The notes beneath the pieces were generated by a model. The model was not told the DNA's origin. It searched no databases and saw only the letters and a program-made list of their open reading frames with translations. A stretch of DNA of 64,000 nucleotides from Humulus lupulus (taxonomy: Eukaryota > Streptophyta > Magnoliopsida > Rosales > Cannabaceae): NCBI RefSeq assembly GCF_963169125.1, contig NC_084794.1, positions 76,047,665 to 76,111,664 of the forward strand, written 5' to 3'. Below, piece after piece: positions 21,334 to 31,057 of the stretch. The stretch's first letter is position 1, and each line of letters opens with the position of its first letter. A program made the position numbers and the translations under genes.

Positions 21334-22104
21334 CCATTTTTGTGAGGAAAGCCAAATTGGTGACCCTTGGGGGTCAATACGATACCTTGGCGGGGCTCCC
21401 ACCAAGTGAAAAAGACTACTGCCAGCTCGTATCTGATGAGACGATGATGGCGTGTAAGTTAATTTCTCCGGGCCAAACTCTGGCCTTGAGGAGGTCACGG
21501 GCTATCCCAGTAGCTCGCGAGCTGGTGCCTATCCCCGAGGGGGATGCTGCGGACAGCGACGGGCAGGACGAAGAAGATGAGGTGTCGCTCGTGCGATGAA
21601 AGCAAGCTCTCGAGGATGCCCAAGGCCTCGACGTTGATTAGATTTAGTCCGGGGTAGCAGCCGGCCCCTCCGGCCAAGGTAACCCATACCTGTTTAGGGA
21701 CTTAGACAGGGCCGCTGCAGACCTAAGGCTTGCTAGGTTTAACCCAAGCCAGCTCATACATCGTCATCGAGATAACCCAGACCTTAACATAACCCTACTC
21801 CAGTGTGTAGATCAACTAGTGGTGTGCCATGATATGGGCCGCCCTAGGGGCACCATAGTAGTAGACAACACCCTGTCCTTTAGGTAGGCCTTCTTTGAGG
21901 AGTACGGGACCAACCTTAGGTCGTGGCCCTCCCTTTTGGAGGGTGTATTTGCTCCAGGGCTTAGGCAATATGTAGAGGAATCCAGTCCTGAGGTGGATTT
22001 GGACCTAGTGCTCCCTCTCATCCGTGAAGTAATAAACTTAGACTCCCCCATAGAAGCTTCAAGGCCGGAGGTCGTGGCAATAGATTCCTCCTCTAGCTCG
22101 GAGG

Positions 22105-22190
22105 GTAGGACCTTTTCAATACACCTTTAGATTTTTATTATAATAAAGTAACCTTACATGTATACTAACGTTCCTTTCTTTTTGTTTCAG
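22105..22190 (+). other. Intron 2 of antisense gene
   Basis: 86 bases, from GTAGGACC to CTTTTTGTTTCAG. It joins IDSSSSSEG to EEMAQPEDNVLRS in frame. Confidence 0.6.
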
Positions 22191-22641
22191 GCGAAGAGAT
22201 GGCACAGCCCGAAGACAACGTCCTGCGATCCATCTTCCAGGGGGGTAATCCTCCCTCAGGATCGTCCGGGCCACTGGTCAAGAAACCCCGGCTGACTAAG
22301 AATACTCCTCCTGCCTAGACCACCTCCAAGTCTCCCGCCAAGGGGAGGAGCCAGGTCCCTGTAGCCACAGAGAACATGCCCCCACCTCCCCCGCGACCTC
22401 CAGCCCTTACTCGGGAACAGAAGGCACCAGCTGGAACCCCGCCAGTTCCCACTTCCACCGTGGGCATCTCGATTAACGCCAGGCCCTGGAGAAAATCCCC
22501 GAGGCCTTCCAAGGGACGGTCTATAAGACCGCGAGCTATACAATGGAGCATTATTACAATGCCACCTTGAGGGACTTGAGGGAGATCGAGACGAGGAGCC
22601 TTGAGAATTTCATGGAGTCTTTGTTGGGGATGACCCTCACG

Positions 22642-22709
22642 ATAAGTTTACTTAATTAAATTTCTTTGCTTTCTTCCCAGCACGTGCCTTACTATCTATG
22701 TCTTTGCAG
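22642..22709 (+). other. Intron 3 of antisense gene, mutated donor
   Basis: 68 bases, beginning ATAAGT (a one-base change from GTAAGT) and ending TTTGCAG. It lies between ENFMESLLGMTLT and AALALHRSVARS, phase 0. The changed donor would probably block splicing in this copy. Confidence 0.5.
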
Positions 22710-23289
22710 GCGGCTTTGGCTCTACACCGCAGCGTTGCTCGGTCCAGGGCCAGGATTGACGAGATCAAGGGCGAGTTCCAGACTGCTCAGGCCGCTCTCG
22801 CATCTGCCCAACAGCAAGAGCAAAGTGCCAAGGTTGCCCTGGCGGCTGCCAAAGAAAGTGAAAAGGTCGCACAGGTCACCTTGGCTGCTGCGAAGACCGA
22901 GCTTGAGGTGGCCAAGGCTAAGCAGTTGGAAGTCGAGGCCACCATCGTGGCAGAGAGGGTGTCTTCCTGCTCCTCCATGGAGGCCATGCTCTACCATTGC
23001 TGGGCCTTCAACCGAGATGGCAACTTCTCCTTTTTGGCGCCCGAGGTGTGGGAGCCATTCCTTGAGAAGTTCAAAGCCCGTCTTCAATAGGAGCCGCCTT
23101 CTGAGACTGGGGAGACTTCCGCTGCTGGCAAGCAAGAGACCAAGGGGGTGACCTCGGCGGAGTGGCCTGGGGTCTTTTTTTTTTATTTATCTGTAATAAT
23201 TTATCACGAGGTTTTTCCTCCTCGAGACAATTGATTTCAGTTACCCTGAATTTCATCATTTATTTTTCTTTTTAATATAATGTGAATGA

Positions 23290-23756
23290 TAAAAACCTAG
23301 TTCGCGCTAGTTTATTGACTTTTTCTTCGAAACTACAAAGCATTGCTAGTCAATTTCAACCAACTTCTAAGTTTTAGGACCTGGTTATGTCCAGGATATT
23401 AATTTAAAAACTTAGTTCACGCTAGTTTTATCAACACCCCGTGTTCTTTAGGAAAAACACTGAATTAATCAATTTAACTAACTTCTAAGTTTTGGGACCT
23501 AGTTGCATCCAGGACATTTATTTAAAAACTTAGTTTGCGTTAGTTTTATCGGCACCTCTTGTTCTTTAGGAAAAACATTGGTTAGTCAATTTAACTAACT
23601 TCTAAGTTTTAGGACCTGGTTATATCCAGGACATTAATTTAAAAACTTAGTTCGCGTTAGTTTTATCGACACCTCATGCTTTTTAGAAGAAAAAAAACAC
23701 TGGTTAGTCAATTTAACTAACTTCTAAGTTTTAGGACCTGATTGTATCCAGGATAT
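23290..23756. repeat. About 122-bp tandem repeat in 3' region of element B
   Basis: About four units. Each contains AACTTAGTTCGCGYTAGTTT, a CACCYYNTGYTCTTTAGGAA-like block, CAATTTAACTAACTTCTAAG, and a quasi-palindrome CCTGGTTATATCCAGG with variants. It lies between pol and the antisense gene, the same place as A's 76-bp array, but the unit sequence differs except for the core GGTTATATCC. Confidence 0.85.
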
Positions 23757-23767
23757 ATGCCCCCCAA
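23757..23767 (-). promoter_or_regulatory. Internal polypurine tract of element B
   Basis: The minus strand reads ACTTGGGGGGCA around here, nearly identical to the terminal tracts of B and C, but it lies about 4.2 kb upstream of the 3' LTR, just past the pol end. It is followed by the tandem array rather than an LTR. It may be a second plus-strand primer or a relic of an older element end. Confidence 0.6.
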
Positions 23768-23914
23768 GTAAACAAAATGGGATCTTTCTTGGTTACTTGG
23801 AACACTCTCTTCTAACACTACACGCACACGGAAGCATACAACGATATACAAAAGTACTTCTCATTTTTTAATAAAACAAGGTGGCTTTCATAATTAAGCC
23901 TTACAAAAGTATGA

Positions 23915-25240
23915 CTATTGATAATATTTCTTTAGGTGTATAGTGTTCCATGTCCGTGGGACTGCTTCTCCATTAGGCCGAGCTAGTTTAAAGGTTCCTT
24001 CCTTTACAAGCTCTATTATCTGATAGGGTCCTTCCCAGTTTGGTCCCAAGACTCCATCCTTGGGATCCATACCGGCTAAGAAGACTCTTCGGAGCACCAG
24101 GTCGCCTAAGTTAAAGATGCGTTTCTTGACCTTTGAGTTGAAATAACGAGTGATATTTTGTTGATAATGCGCGAGTTGCAGCTGCGAAGCTTCTCGTTTT
24201 TCGTCAATTAGGTCGAGGGATACGCTAAGCAATTTGTCGTTCTGGTCTTGGTCAAACGCCCAGATTCTATGCGAGGCTATCTTTGTTTCGACAAGAAGGA
24301 CGGCCTCGCTCTCGAAAGTCAGGGAGAAAGGAGTGTGACCCGTCGAATTTCAGTGCGAGGTCCGGTACGCCCACAGCACCTGGGGGAGCTGTTCAGGCCA
24401 AACTCCCTAGGCTTCATCCAACCTCTTCTTAAGGCTCGCTTTTAGTGTCTTGTTCACAGCCTCGACCTGTCCATTAGCCTGGGGGTAGGCCACGAAGGAA
24501 AAACTTTTAATTATGCCATGCCTCTCGCAAAATTTAGTGAAGAGGTCGCTATCAAACTCGATTTCGTTATCCGACATGATCTTCTTTGGCACCCCGAATC
24601 GGCAGACAATATTCTTAACTACAAAGTCGAGGACCCTCTTTGATGTAATCGTCGCCAGGGGCTCCGCTTCTGCCCATTTCATGAAGTAGTCAATAGCCAC
24701 CACCGCATAGTGAACTCCTCCTTTTCCAATGGGCAGGGCACCAACTAAATCAATTCCCCAGACCGCGAACGGCCACAGGGACGAGATCATCTTCAGCTCG
24801 ACTGGAGGGGCTCTGGAAACCGTGGCGAACTGCTGGCACTTGTCGCACTTTTGGACATAAGAAATCGAATCCTTCGACATAGTGGGCCAATAATATCCTT
24901 GCCTTAATATCTTCAAGGTCAGGTTTTGCCCCCCAGCGTGATCTCCACATAATCCCTCATGCATCTCCTGCAGAATAGTTTTTGCTTCGCCTGGAAGTAC
25001 ACACCGCAGAAGAGGTAAAGAAAGACCACGCCAGTACAATGTCCCGTCTACCATTGTATACCTCGGATCTTGGTAAAGTATCCTCCTCGCGTCATTTCGC
25101 TCTTCAGGTAACTTTCCTGTTGTGAGGTACTCAACTAGGGGAGTCATCCAGGTTGGCCTGGCGTCGATCATCTTGACCTCCCTCCCGGTTCCTCTATGCT
25201 TGGCCTTTCCAAGAATTCCATCGGTACCAGGCCCAAGGTT
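23915..25240 (-). pseudogene. Integrase of element B
   Basis: The N-terminal HHCC zinc block (EMHEGLCGDHAGGQNL ... YVQKCDKCQ) and core are intact in one frame at 24407-25171. DDE contexts are VAIDYFMKW, IMSDNEIEF and GQVEAVNK. The C-terminal part follows at 23915-24232 (GDLVLRRVFLAG, GPNWEGPYQI, and the end HLKKYYQ) after a broken 170-base stretch. Where A has SDNGTQF, B has SDNEIEF, an unusual change next to the second catalytic Asp. A stop near 24408 separates the two halves. It inserts the cDNA into chromatin. Confidence 0.85.
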
Positions 25241-25660
25241 TCGGCCTCTCCGGACGTGGCGAGCTTTGCGAAGGCATCAGCATTGGCATTCTGCTCACGA
25301 GATATCTATTCAACTAGGTTGTGCTCAAATGCGGACAGCTCCTTTTTTACCTTGGCCAGGTAGGGCACCATCTTGGTTCCCCGCACTTGGTATTCTCCTG
25401 ACACCTGGTTTACCACGAGCTGGGAATCGCTATAGCCCTGGATGGAGCTGGCCTTCAGCTCCTGGGCCACCGTTAGCCCAGCCAATAAAGCTTTGTACTC
25501 GGCCTCGTTGTTGGATGCTTCAAATCCGAACCGCAATGTATAGTGGAAACGATGTCCCTCTGAGGATATCAAAATGACTCCAGCTCCGGATCCGTTCTCG
25601 TTAGACGAACCGTCCACAACAACTTTCCACGAGGCTCGTACTGGTTCTTCCATTGGTTCC
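25240..25660 (-). pseudogene. Second, archaeal-type RNase H of element B
   Basis: VVVDGSSNENGSGAGVIL, NNEAEYKALLAGL, YSDSQLVV and, after a stop near 25303, NANADAFAKLA give the four acidic positions of the D-E-D-D set. It sits between the gypsy RNase H and integrase as in A, which marks the Tat lineage. The stop falls at nearly the same place as in A, close to the end of the domain. Confidence 0.8.
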
Positions 25661-27113
25661 TCTTGGAATCATGTGGACTCTGCTACAAAATCAGTCAGAG
25701 CTTGGCTTTTGATCGCAGTTTGCGGCACATACAGTATCTCGAATTGGGTGAGCTCGATAGCCCACTTCAAAAGACGCCCCGATGCCTCACATTTCTGCAA
25801 AACCTGTCTTAAAGGTTGATCGGTTATGACGTGGATTGAATGGGACTGAAAGTACGGCCTGAGCTTTCTGGAGGCCGTGATAAGGTATAACGCCATCTTT
25901 TCCATCATCGGATATCTAGACTCGACTCCGAGAAGCCTCTTGCTAATGTAGTAGACCAGCTTCTGAGAGCGGTCCTCCTCACGAATCAGCACGACACTGG
26001 CTGCATCTTTCGTTACAACTAGATAAAGAAAAAGAGGCTTTCTTGCTGTGGGCTTAGATAACACGGGCAGCTCAGCTAAATGTGCTTTTAGGTTGAGGAA
26101 AGCACGTTCACACTCATTGGTCCACTCAAATTTTTTATTTCCCCGAAGCAGGTTATAGAATGGAAAACACTTGTCGGTTGATTTGGAAATGAACCGATTA
26201 AGGGCTGCCACCCTTCCTGTTAGACTTTGGACGTCTTTTCGTGACCGGGGTGATGGCATTTCGAGTAGCGACCCGATTTTATCGGGGTCCGCCTCTATTC
26301 CTCTGGTGTTGACTATGAAACCCAAAAATTTTCCTGACGCAACCCCGAAGGTACATTTTTGGGGATTCAGCCTCATGCCGTACTGTCTTAAAATCTTAAA
26401 ACATTCCTTATGATCGGGGACATGGTTATCAGCAGTTTTCGACTTGACCAACATGTCTTCAACATAGACTTCCATGTTTTTCCCGATCTGATTAGAAAAC
26501 ATCGTGTTGGCCAATCTCTGGTATGTAGCTCCTGCATTCTTCAGCCCGAAGGGCATGACCTTGTAACAATAAACGTTAGTTGGGGTCATGAAGCTAGTGT
26601 GTTTCTGGTCCGCATGATTCATGGTGATCTGGTTATAGCCCAAGTATGCATCCATAAAGGACATGAGCTCGTGCCCCGCAGTGGCATCTACCAATTAGTC
26701 AATTCTTGGCAAGGGGAAGCAATCTTTGGGGCAGCTTTATTCAGATCGGAAAAGTCGATGCAGGTCCGCCACTTCCCGTTGTGCTTCGGGACCAAAACAG
26801 GATTGGCGACCCAAATCGGGTATTTTGCCTCACGAATAAAGCCACACTTTAAAAGTCGAGGTACTTCCTCTTCTAGGGCCTCAGCTCGTGTCGTGCCCAG
26901 GCGCCTTTGTTTCTGGGACTTCGTAGGCACGTTTTTGTCCAAGTTGAGGGTGTGCATGATGACGATTGGGCTGATCCCTATCATGTCTTCATGAGACCAG
27001 GCGAACACATCTAGATTCCCTTGTAGAAATCTCAGCAGCTCCGCCTTCCTCTTATTACACAGGTTTTTCCCGAGCTTCACCACCTTTGAGAGGTCTTTCG
27101 GATCGATGTTCAC
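25661..27113 (-). pseudogene. Reverse transcriptase and first RNase H of element B
   Basis: The N-terminal RT frame is 26688-27113 (LDVFAWSHEDMIGISP, NPVLVPKHNGKWRTC, DLNKAAPK). It is joined by a frameshift near 26735 to the main frame at 25669-26694 (LGYNQITM, MPFGLKNAGATYQRL, active site, FGVASGKFLGFIV, VQSLTGRVAALNRF). RNase H continues to ADF-like ALTDFVAEST. The active site reads YVEDM, not YVDDM: one catalytic Asp is Glu, which should strongly reduce or abolish polymerisation. Together with the frameshift this copy cannot reverse transcribe. Confidence 0.85.
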
Positions 27114-27329
27114 CTCTTCGAGTTCTTCAATGGCCTGGAGCTCGGATCTATCTTTGCCTATCCTAGGGTCGATATCATCATTCCAGGGGATACCTTCCCA
27201 TTGGCTTCCTGAGGTTTTTCTATCTCAGGAATAGGTCATACTTTATGAGATTCCTCATTCCCGCTTTGAATGGTCATCATCTGCAGCTTGGGTCGTGATT
27301 TTCCCTTCATGGATATGCTATAGCATTCC

Positions 27330-27793
27330 CTGGCAGCGAGCTGACCACCTCAGACCGTACATATCCCCGTAGAGGAGGGGAACTTTACTGCGAGATGGTG
27401 AATAAAGGTTATGGCCTCAAATGCCATCAACGTAGGTCGGCCCAGAATAGCGTTGTAGGTGGTGGAACAATCGATAATCACGAACTCAAAGAGCTTATAG
27501 ATAGTTTGGGGCCCCTCTCCCAAGGTTATTACTAGCTCGATTGTTCCTATCGCTGCCGACCCTTCTCCGCAAAATCCATACAGCATCATGGAGGTGGCCT
27601 TCAGCTCAGTGATAGACAATCCCATTTTATCCAGCGTAGACCGGAATAGCAGGTTCACCGAACTCTCATTATCGACTAGTATCCTCCTAACTCTCTGATT
27701 GGTGAGCTGGGCAATTATGACTAGAGGATCGTTATGGGGGAATTGGATGTGACTAGCGTCCTCCTCGGTAAAAATGATTGGTTGCCTCTCCAA
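27330..27793 (-). pseudogene. Aspartic protease of element B
   Basis: One frame (27350-27793) begins in the linker PIIFTEEDASHIQFPHNDPL and runs through RRILVDNESSVNLLF and TYNAILGRPTL. The active-site triplet is DNE where A has DNG; loss of the glycine suggests an inactive enzyme. The upstream gag frame ends at a stop at 27797. Between 27113 and 27330 the frame is broken. Confidence 0.75.
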
Positions 27794-27796
27794 TCG

Positions 27797-30230
27797 TTAC
27801 TGTTTGGGTAGATCCTGCTCCAGGACGAATTCCACTCTGTTATGAGCCTTCAACTCATTGACATATCTCTTCTGGGCACCTCTGCTCGTGTCGTCCAAAT
27901 GGGGGCCTTCAGAGATTGTGGATATCTCTCCTCCTATTACAGGAGAAGGGGTACCCTGACTTATCTGGGGCCCGGGCTGATTTACCGGAGCTTCCGGGGC
28001 TGGCTGACTAGTAGGAACCCAGTTTCGCGCATATTGAACCAAGGTTCCGGCTCTAATGAGTGTCTCGATCTCATCATTCAAATGCCTACAATCATCAGTG
28101 TTGTGGCCAATGTCGTTGTGGAATCGACAGAACTTGGAAGGGTCCCTCTTATCCTTCTAGTGCTTCAAAGGCTCCGGCTTTTTCCAGGGGAGGCGGGCAT
28201 AATTTGCTAGGAAAATGTGTTCCCTAGTGTTTGTGAGCTCGGTATAAGCCGCGTAGACTGGCTCAAACTTTTCCACAGGCTTGTTCTTCTTTGGACCGTG
28301 CTGGCTGCCCTCGCCACTCCCTTTTCTCTTACCTCCACCCCCTTGGTTATTCTGTGTAACGGTTTGAGTCACTTTTACGACATCCGTTTCCACTCCAACG
28401 GGCTGATCCAGGGTTTGGCTGGTTCCTATGACCAATGCTCACGCCTCCTCCAGGTTTATCCATTCCTGGGCCTTGTTCAGAAATTCATCCACGTTGCTGA
28501 CACCTCTTCTCTGTATCTCTTTCCATAGCCCGCCTCCAACTAGGATTCCAGTTCTCAAGGCCATAAGCTTGGAATTATCATCCGCGTCCCTGGCTTGAGC
28601 CGCAACATTCACGAACCTGCTCAGGTAAGCTTTCAAAGGCTCCCCGGGCTGTTGCTTCACGTTGGCCAAGGTGTTAGATTTGACGCGGGCAGCTTGAGAA
28701 GCTTCAGAATGCCCTCTTGAAGTCGGTAGAAAAATTCTTCCACGAGCTGATGGAATGTTTTTTACATTGCTTGAACCACTGCCTAGCTGGTCCGACCAAG
28801 GTGGAAGGGAATATCAAACACCTCAGCTTGAGGCTGATATTATGGGCCATCATCAGGGTATTGAACATACCCAAATGATCTTATGGGTCTCCGTCTCCAT
28901 CGAATTTAGACAGGTGGGGCATCCGAAAACCCGACGGGTACGTTGTGGCTGCTATGTTGGAGGCAAAAAGCTCGAGCTCGCCCCCCGAGTCATACTCGTC
29001 CTTCTCCTTTTCTGACAAGAGCTTCTTCATTAGCTCCTCCACCTAAGCTAAACGTTCTAGGGTCTGGTCCTTAATCCCTTGGTTATTCTAGGGTTGTTCA
29101 ACAACTCCAGTTCCATTGTACACATTAGGCAGGTTATTGTCCCTCCAAGCTTGAGCTTAGTTAGGTGGGACATTCCCACTGTCACGTACTTCGGAAGGAA
29201 AATCCTCTCAGCGAGCATGACTTCCATTTCTGGCCGGACTCCCCCTCTGCGAGTTGAGGCGATCTCGAAGGTCGACACTCGAGGTGGCCCGAGGGCTTTA
29301 CGCAGAACTTAAGTGATTACGCAGGTCTCCACCGGACCTGCCACTTCGGTGGCTCCCGGTCCAGTAGCTCCCATTGGAAAATCTTGGAGCCCGCTGCTGG
29401 GGGTGAGGATCCGGGACCTCCCCACGTGCTCGGGTGTGATGGGAAGGATTGGCGGGACGAGGATTTCTTCTGCTGCTCCCGTGTGTCGAAATGTCTTGAA
29501 CTGGACAGGAAGGAGATGGGTATCTTATCGGCGATGGGGGATGCCTAACTGGCAAAGTGATCCTAGTCCCATCCGGGTGGATCAAATTAGCTCGTGGCCA
29601 TTCTACTCTACCATCTCTAGTATTCTGCGCTCGGTAGTCTGACCGCGGCACAGGAGGGCTGGCCGGAGCAGGTTGTCTGCACGAGCCTTCCCCGGATCTC
29701 CTCCGTGAGCTGCCACAAGCCCTTCTGGGCGTGTTCGACGGTGGGATCGAGCTAGGAGTCGAGGTTTGGACTGATCGGCTGAATTGTTGATTGGTCATGG
29801 GAAACTCCTCAAACATAGTTTCCTAGTTATGGTGTGACATGGGTGCAGAACTCGGGGTTGAGGTTCTGACTGATCAACTAGGTCTGGGCTGATTATCCCC
29901 GCGAGACTTGTGAGTCCCACTTTGCCTCTTTTCGACGTTAATGTCGGTTGCAAGAGGGGGTAGCCGGGCCAAGACTTCTTCGATTTGCTTACTTTCTCTG
30001 GATAGCTGACCCCTTAACTGTATGTTCTCCATCTCTATCGCCGTCAAGAAACTCGAGTTCGGGTTTGGCGGTCGGGGCGCCGAACTCCTGGTGCCGTCCT
30101 GGCCTATCGGCTGCTTTCCCGATCATTACTGGACCTCAGGGTTTGGTTCGTCGGATATGGCAGCATGGTGGGCCTCCTGCCCATCATGTTGATTCGCCTC
30201 GTTACCATGCCTCGAACTAGTAACCACCAT
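27797..30230 (-). pseudogene. Gag of element B, broken
   Basis: The likely ATG at 30230 (MVVTSSRHGNEANQHDGQEA) lies about 36 bases after the primer site. An Arg/Pro/Ser-rich N-terminal region follows (29298-29816), then the gag core remnant (28439-28669, PLKAYLSRFVNVAAQARD) and a basic linker. The CCHC-like knuckle FCRFHNDIGHNTDDCR and a tail KRYVNEL close it at 27797. Stops or frame changes lie near 30120, 29300, 28680, 28437 and 28158. It forms particles and binds RNA. The knuckle and tail match A. Confidence 0.8.
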
Positions 30231-30265
30231 GATCAGGTTTTTGTGATAGCACCAATCTAAATCAT

Positions 30266-30284
30266 CTCAATGAAAGCACCAAAC
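30266..30284 (-). promoter_or_regulatory. Primer-binding-site region of element B
   Basis: GTTTGGTGCTTTCATTGAG on the minus strand, directly after the LTR end CGTCAACA. It is identical to A's. Confidence 0.65.
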
Positions 30285-31057
30285 TGTTGACGTGGTTCTT
30301 CGCCAACAGGTAATTATACGAATAAATAGGATGGATTAGTGCAAATTGGTGAACCGTAATATGAAGATAATTATATTTTGGATTTGAGAAACTAATACCA
30401 TGGGAAGATGGTCACTCCTTTCTTTTTAGGTGGTTCGAAGGTTAAAATCCCTCTAGTCCACCAGTCGATATTATTGATATCTCTTGACTATTTCTTACAG
30501 ATTGTTTCTTTACAATGATATGCCAACCCCTTGCACTACCCAGGGTCTTGGTATTTATAGGAAGAAGATATATGGGTTGGCAATGGGGTCATCCCGTGAT
30601 GTCTTTATCCTTCACGTCATCTTTGTGACACTGATGATTAATTCCTAAAACCTTACAGTGAAGTGTGGTCTAATCAATAGGTAAGGATGGGTAATGGGCT
30701 GCCTGGCCCAAATCAGATACGGGATGTCTGAATGTGCACGTTTATACTGCGCATCTGAGAAATCACGAATAAAACAGACATGTGATGTCTGATATATGCT
30801 CATTTATATTGCGTGGTTGACTTTACAAGGATTCGGGTGTCAGATCTATGCCGCATCACGAGCTTAATGTGGTGCCAGCTCGTGACACTTATACTGCTAA
30901 CACGATGCCTCCGAGTAGCAGTTAACTCTCTAATCAGCTCGGGCTGGACAGATGGAGGCCCGTAATAAAACAGCTCCGGGTGGACGATTTACACGGGGCA
31001 GATCGAATTAGGCCATTTTCTAGCTCGCCAATAGTGCGTGGATATTTAGAGCGTACA
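30285..31057 (-). repeat. 5' LTR of element B
   Basis: 773 bp. Minus sense starts TGTACGCTCTAAATATCC and ends CACGTCAACA. A TATAAATACCAAGA promoter motif is at 30552-30559 (minus). Its left edge abuts the primer site. The partial 3' copy is at 19092-19538. Confidence 0.85.
30552..30559 (-). promoter_or_regulatory. TATA box in 5' LTR of element B
   Basis: TATAAATA followed by CCAAGA, as in C's LTR, about 270 bases before the LTR end. Confidence 0.55.

Larger units (their letters stand above)
20573..23090 (+). pseudogene. Antisense additional gene (aORF) of element B, four exons
   Basis: Encoded opposite to gag-pol, between pol and the 3' LTR. Proposed exons: 20573-21248, 21334-22104, 22191-22641, 22710-23090. 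Introns 1 and 2 have GTAAGT..CAG and GTAGGA..CAG borders, and joining them keeps the frame. Intron 3 has ATAAGT in place of GTAAGT and a TTTGCAG acceptor, phase 0. Exon 1 has a basic Ser-rich start, then a globular part (LPLDQYFADFLNYV, LAGLRCLFLRHEWEAPTPAD, FYYLTRF) resembling the putative gypsy-type transposon (Transposase_28-like) domain seen in Tat additional ORFs. The last exon encodes an Ala/Lys/Glu coiled coil and ends FLEKFKARLQ. Stops at 20825, 21103, 21597 and others, and a frameshift near 22484, make it a pseudogene. Function unknown. Confidence 0.7.
19092..31057 (-). mobile_element. Tat-lineage Ty3/gypsy retrotransposon B, nearly complete
   Basis: About 12 kb. From right to left: 5' LTR 30285-31057, primer site 30266-30284, gag, protease, RT-RNase H, second RNase H, integrase, polypurine-like tract 23757-23767, tandem array 23290-23756, antisense multi-exon gene 20573-23090, terminal polypurine tract 19539-19556 and a partial 3' LTR 19092-19538. 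The left 317 bases or so of the 3' LTR are missing at the copia junction. It carries the Tat second RNase H and an additional antisense gene. Stops, frameshifts and a YVED active site make it non-autonomous. Confidence 0.85.

Noticed and set aside
22256..23135. Minus-strand open frames across the antisense gene region
   Set aside because: Rich in Gly/Arg/Ser with no domain. The plus strand has the spliced gene with a coiled coil and a conserved-looking domain.
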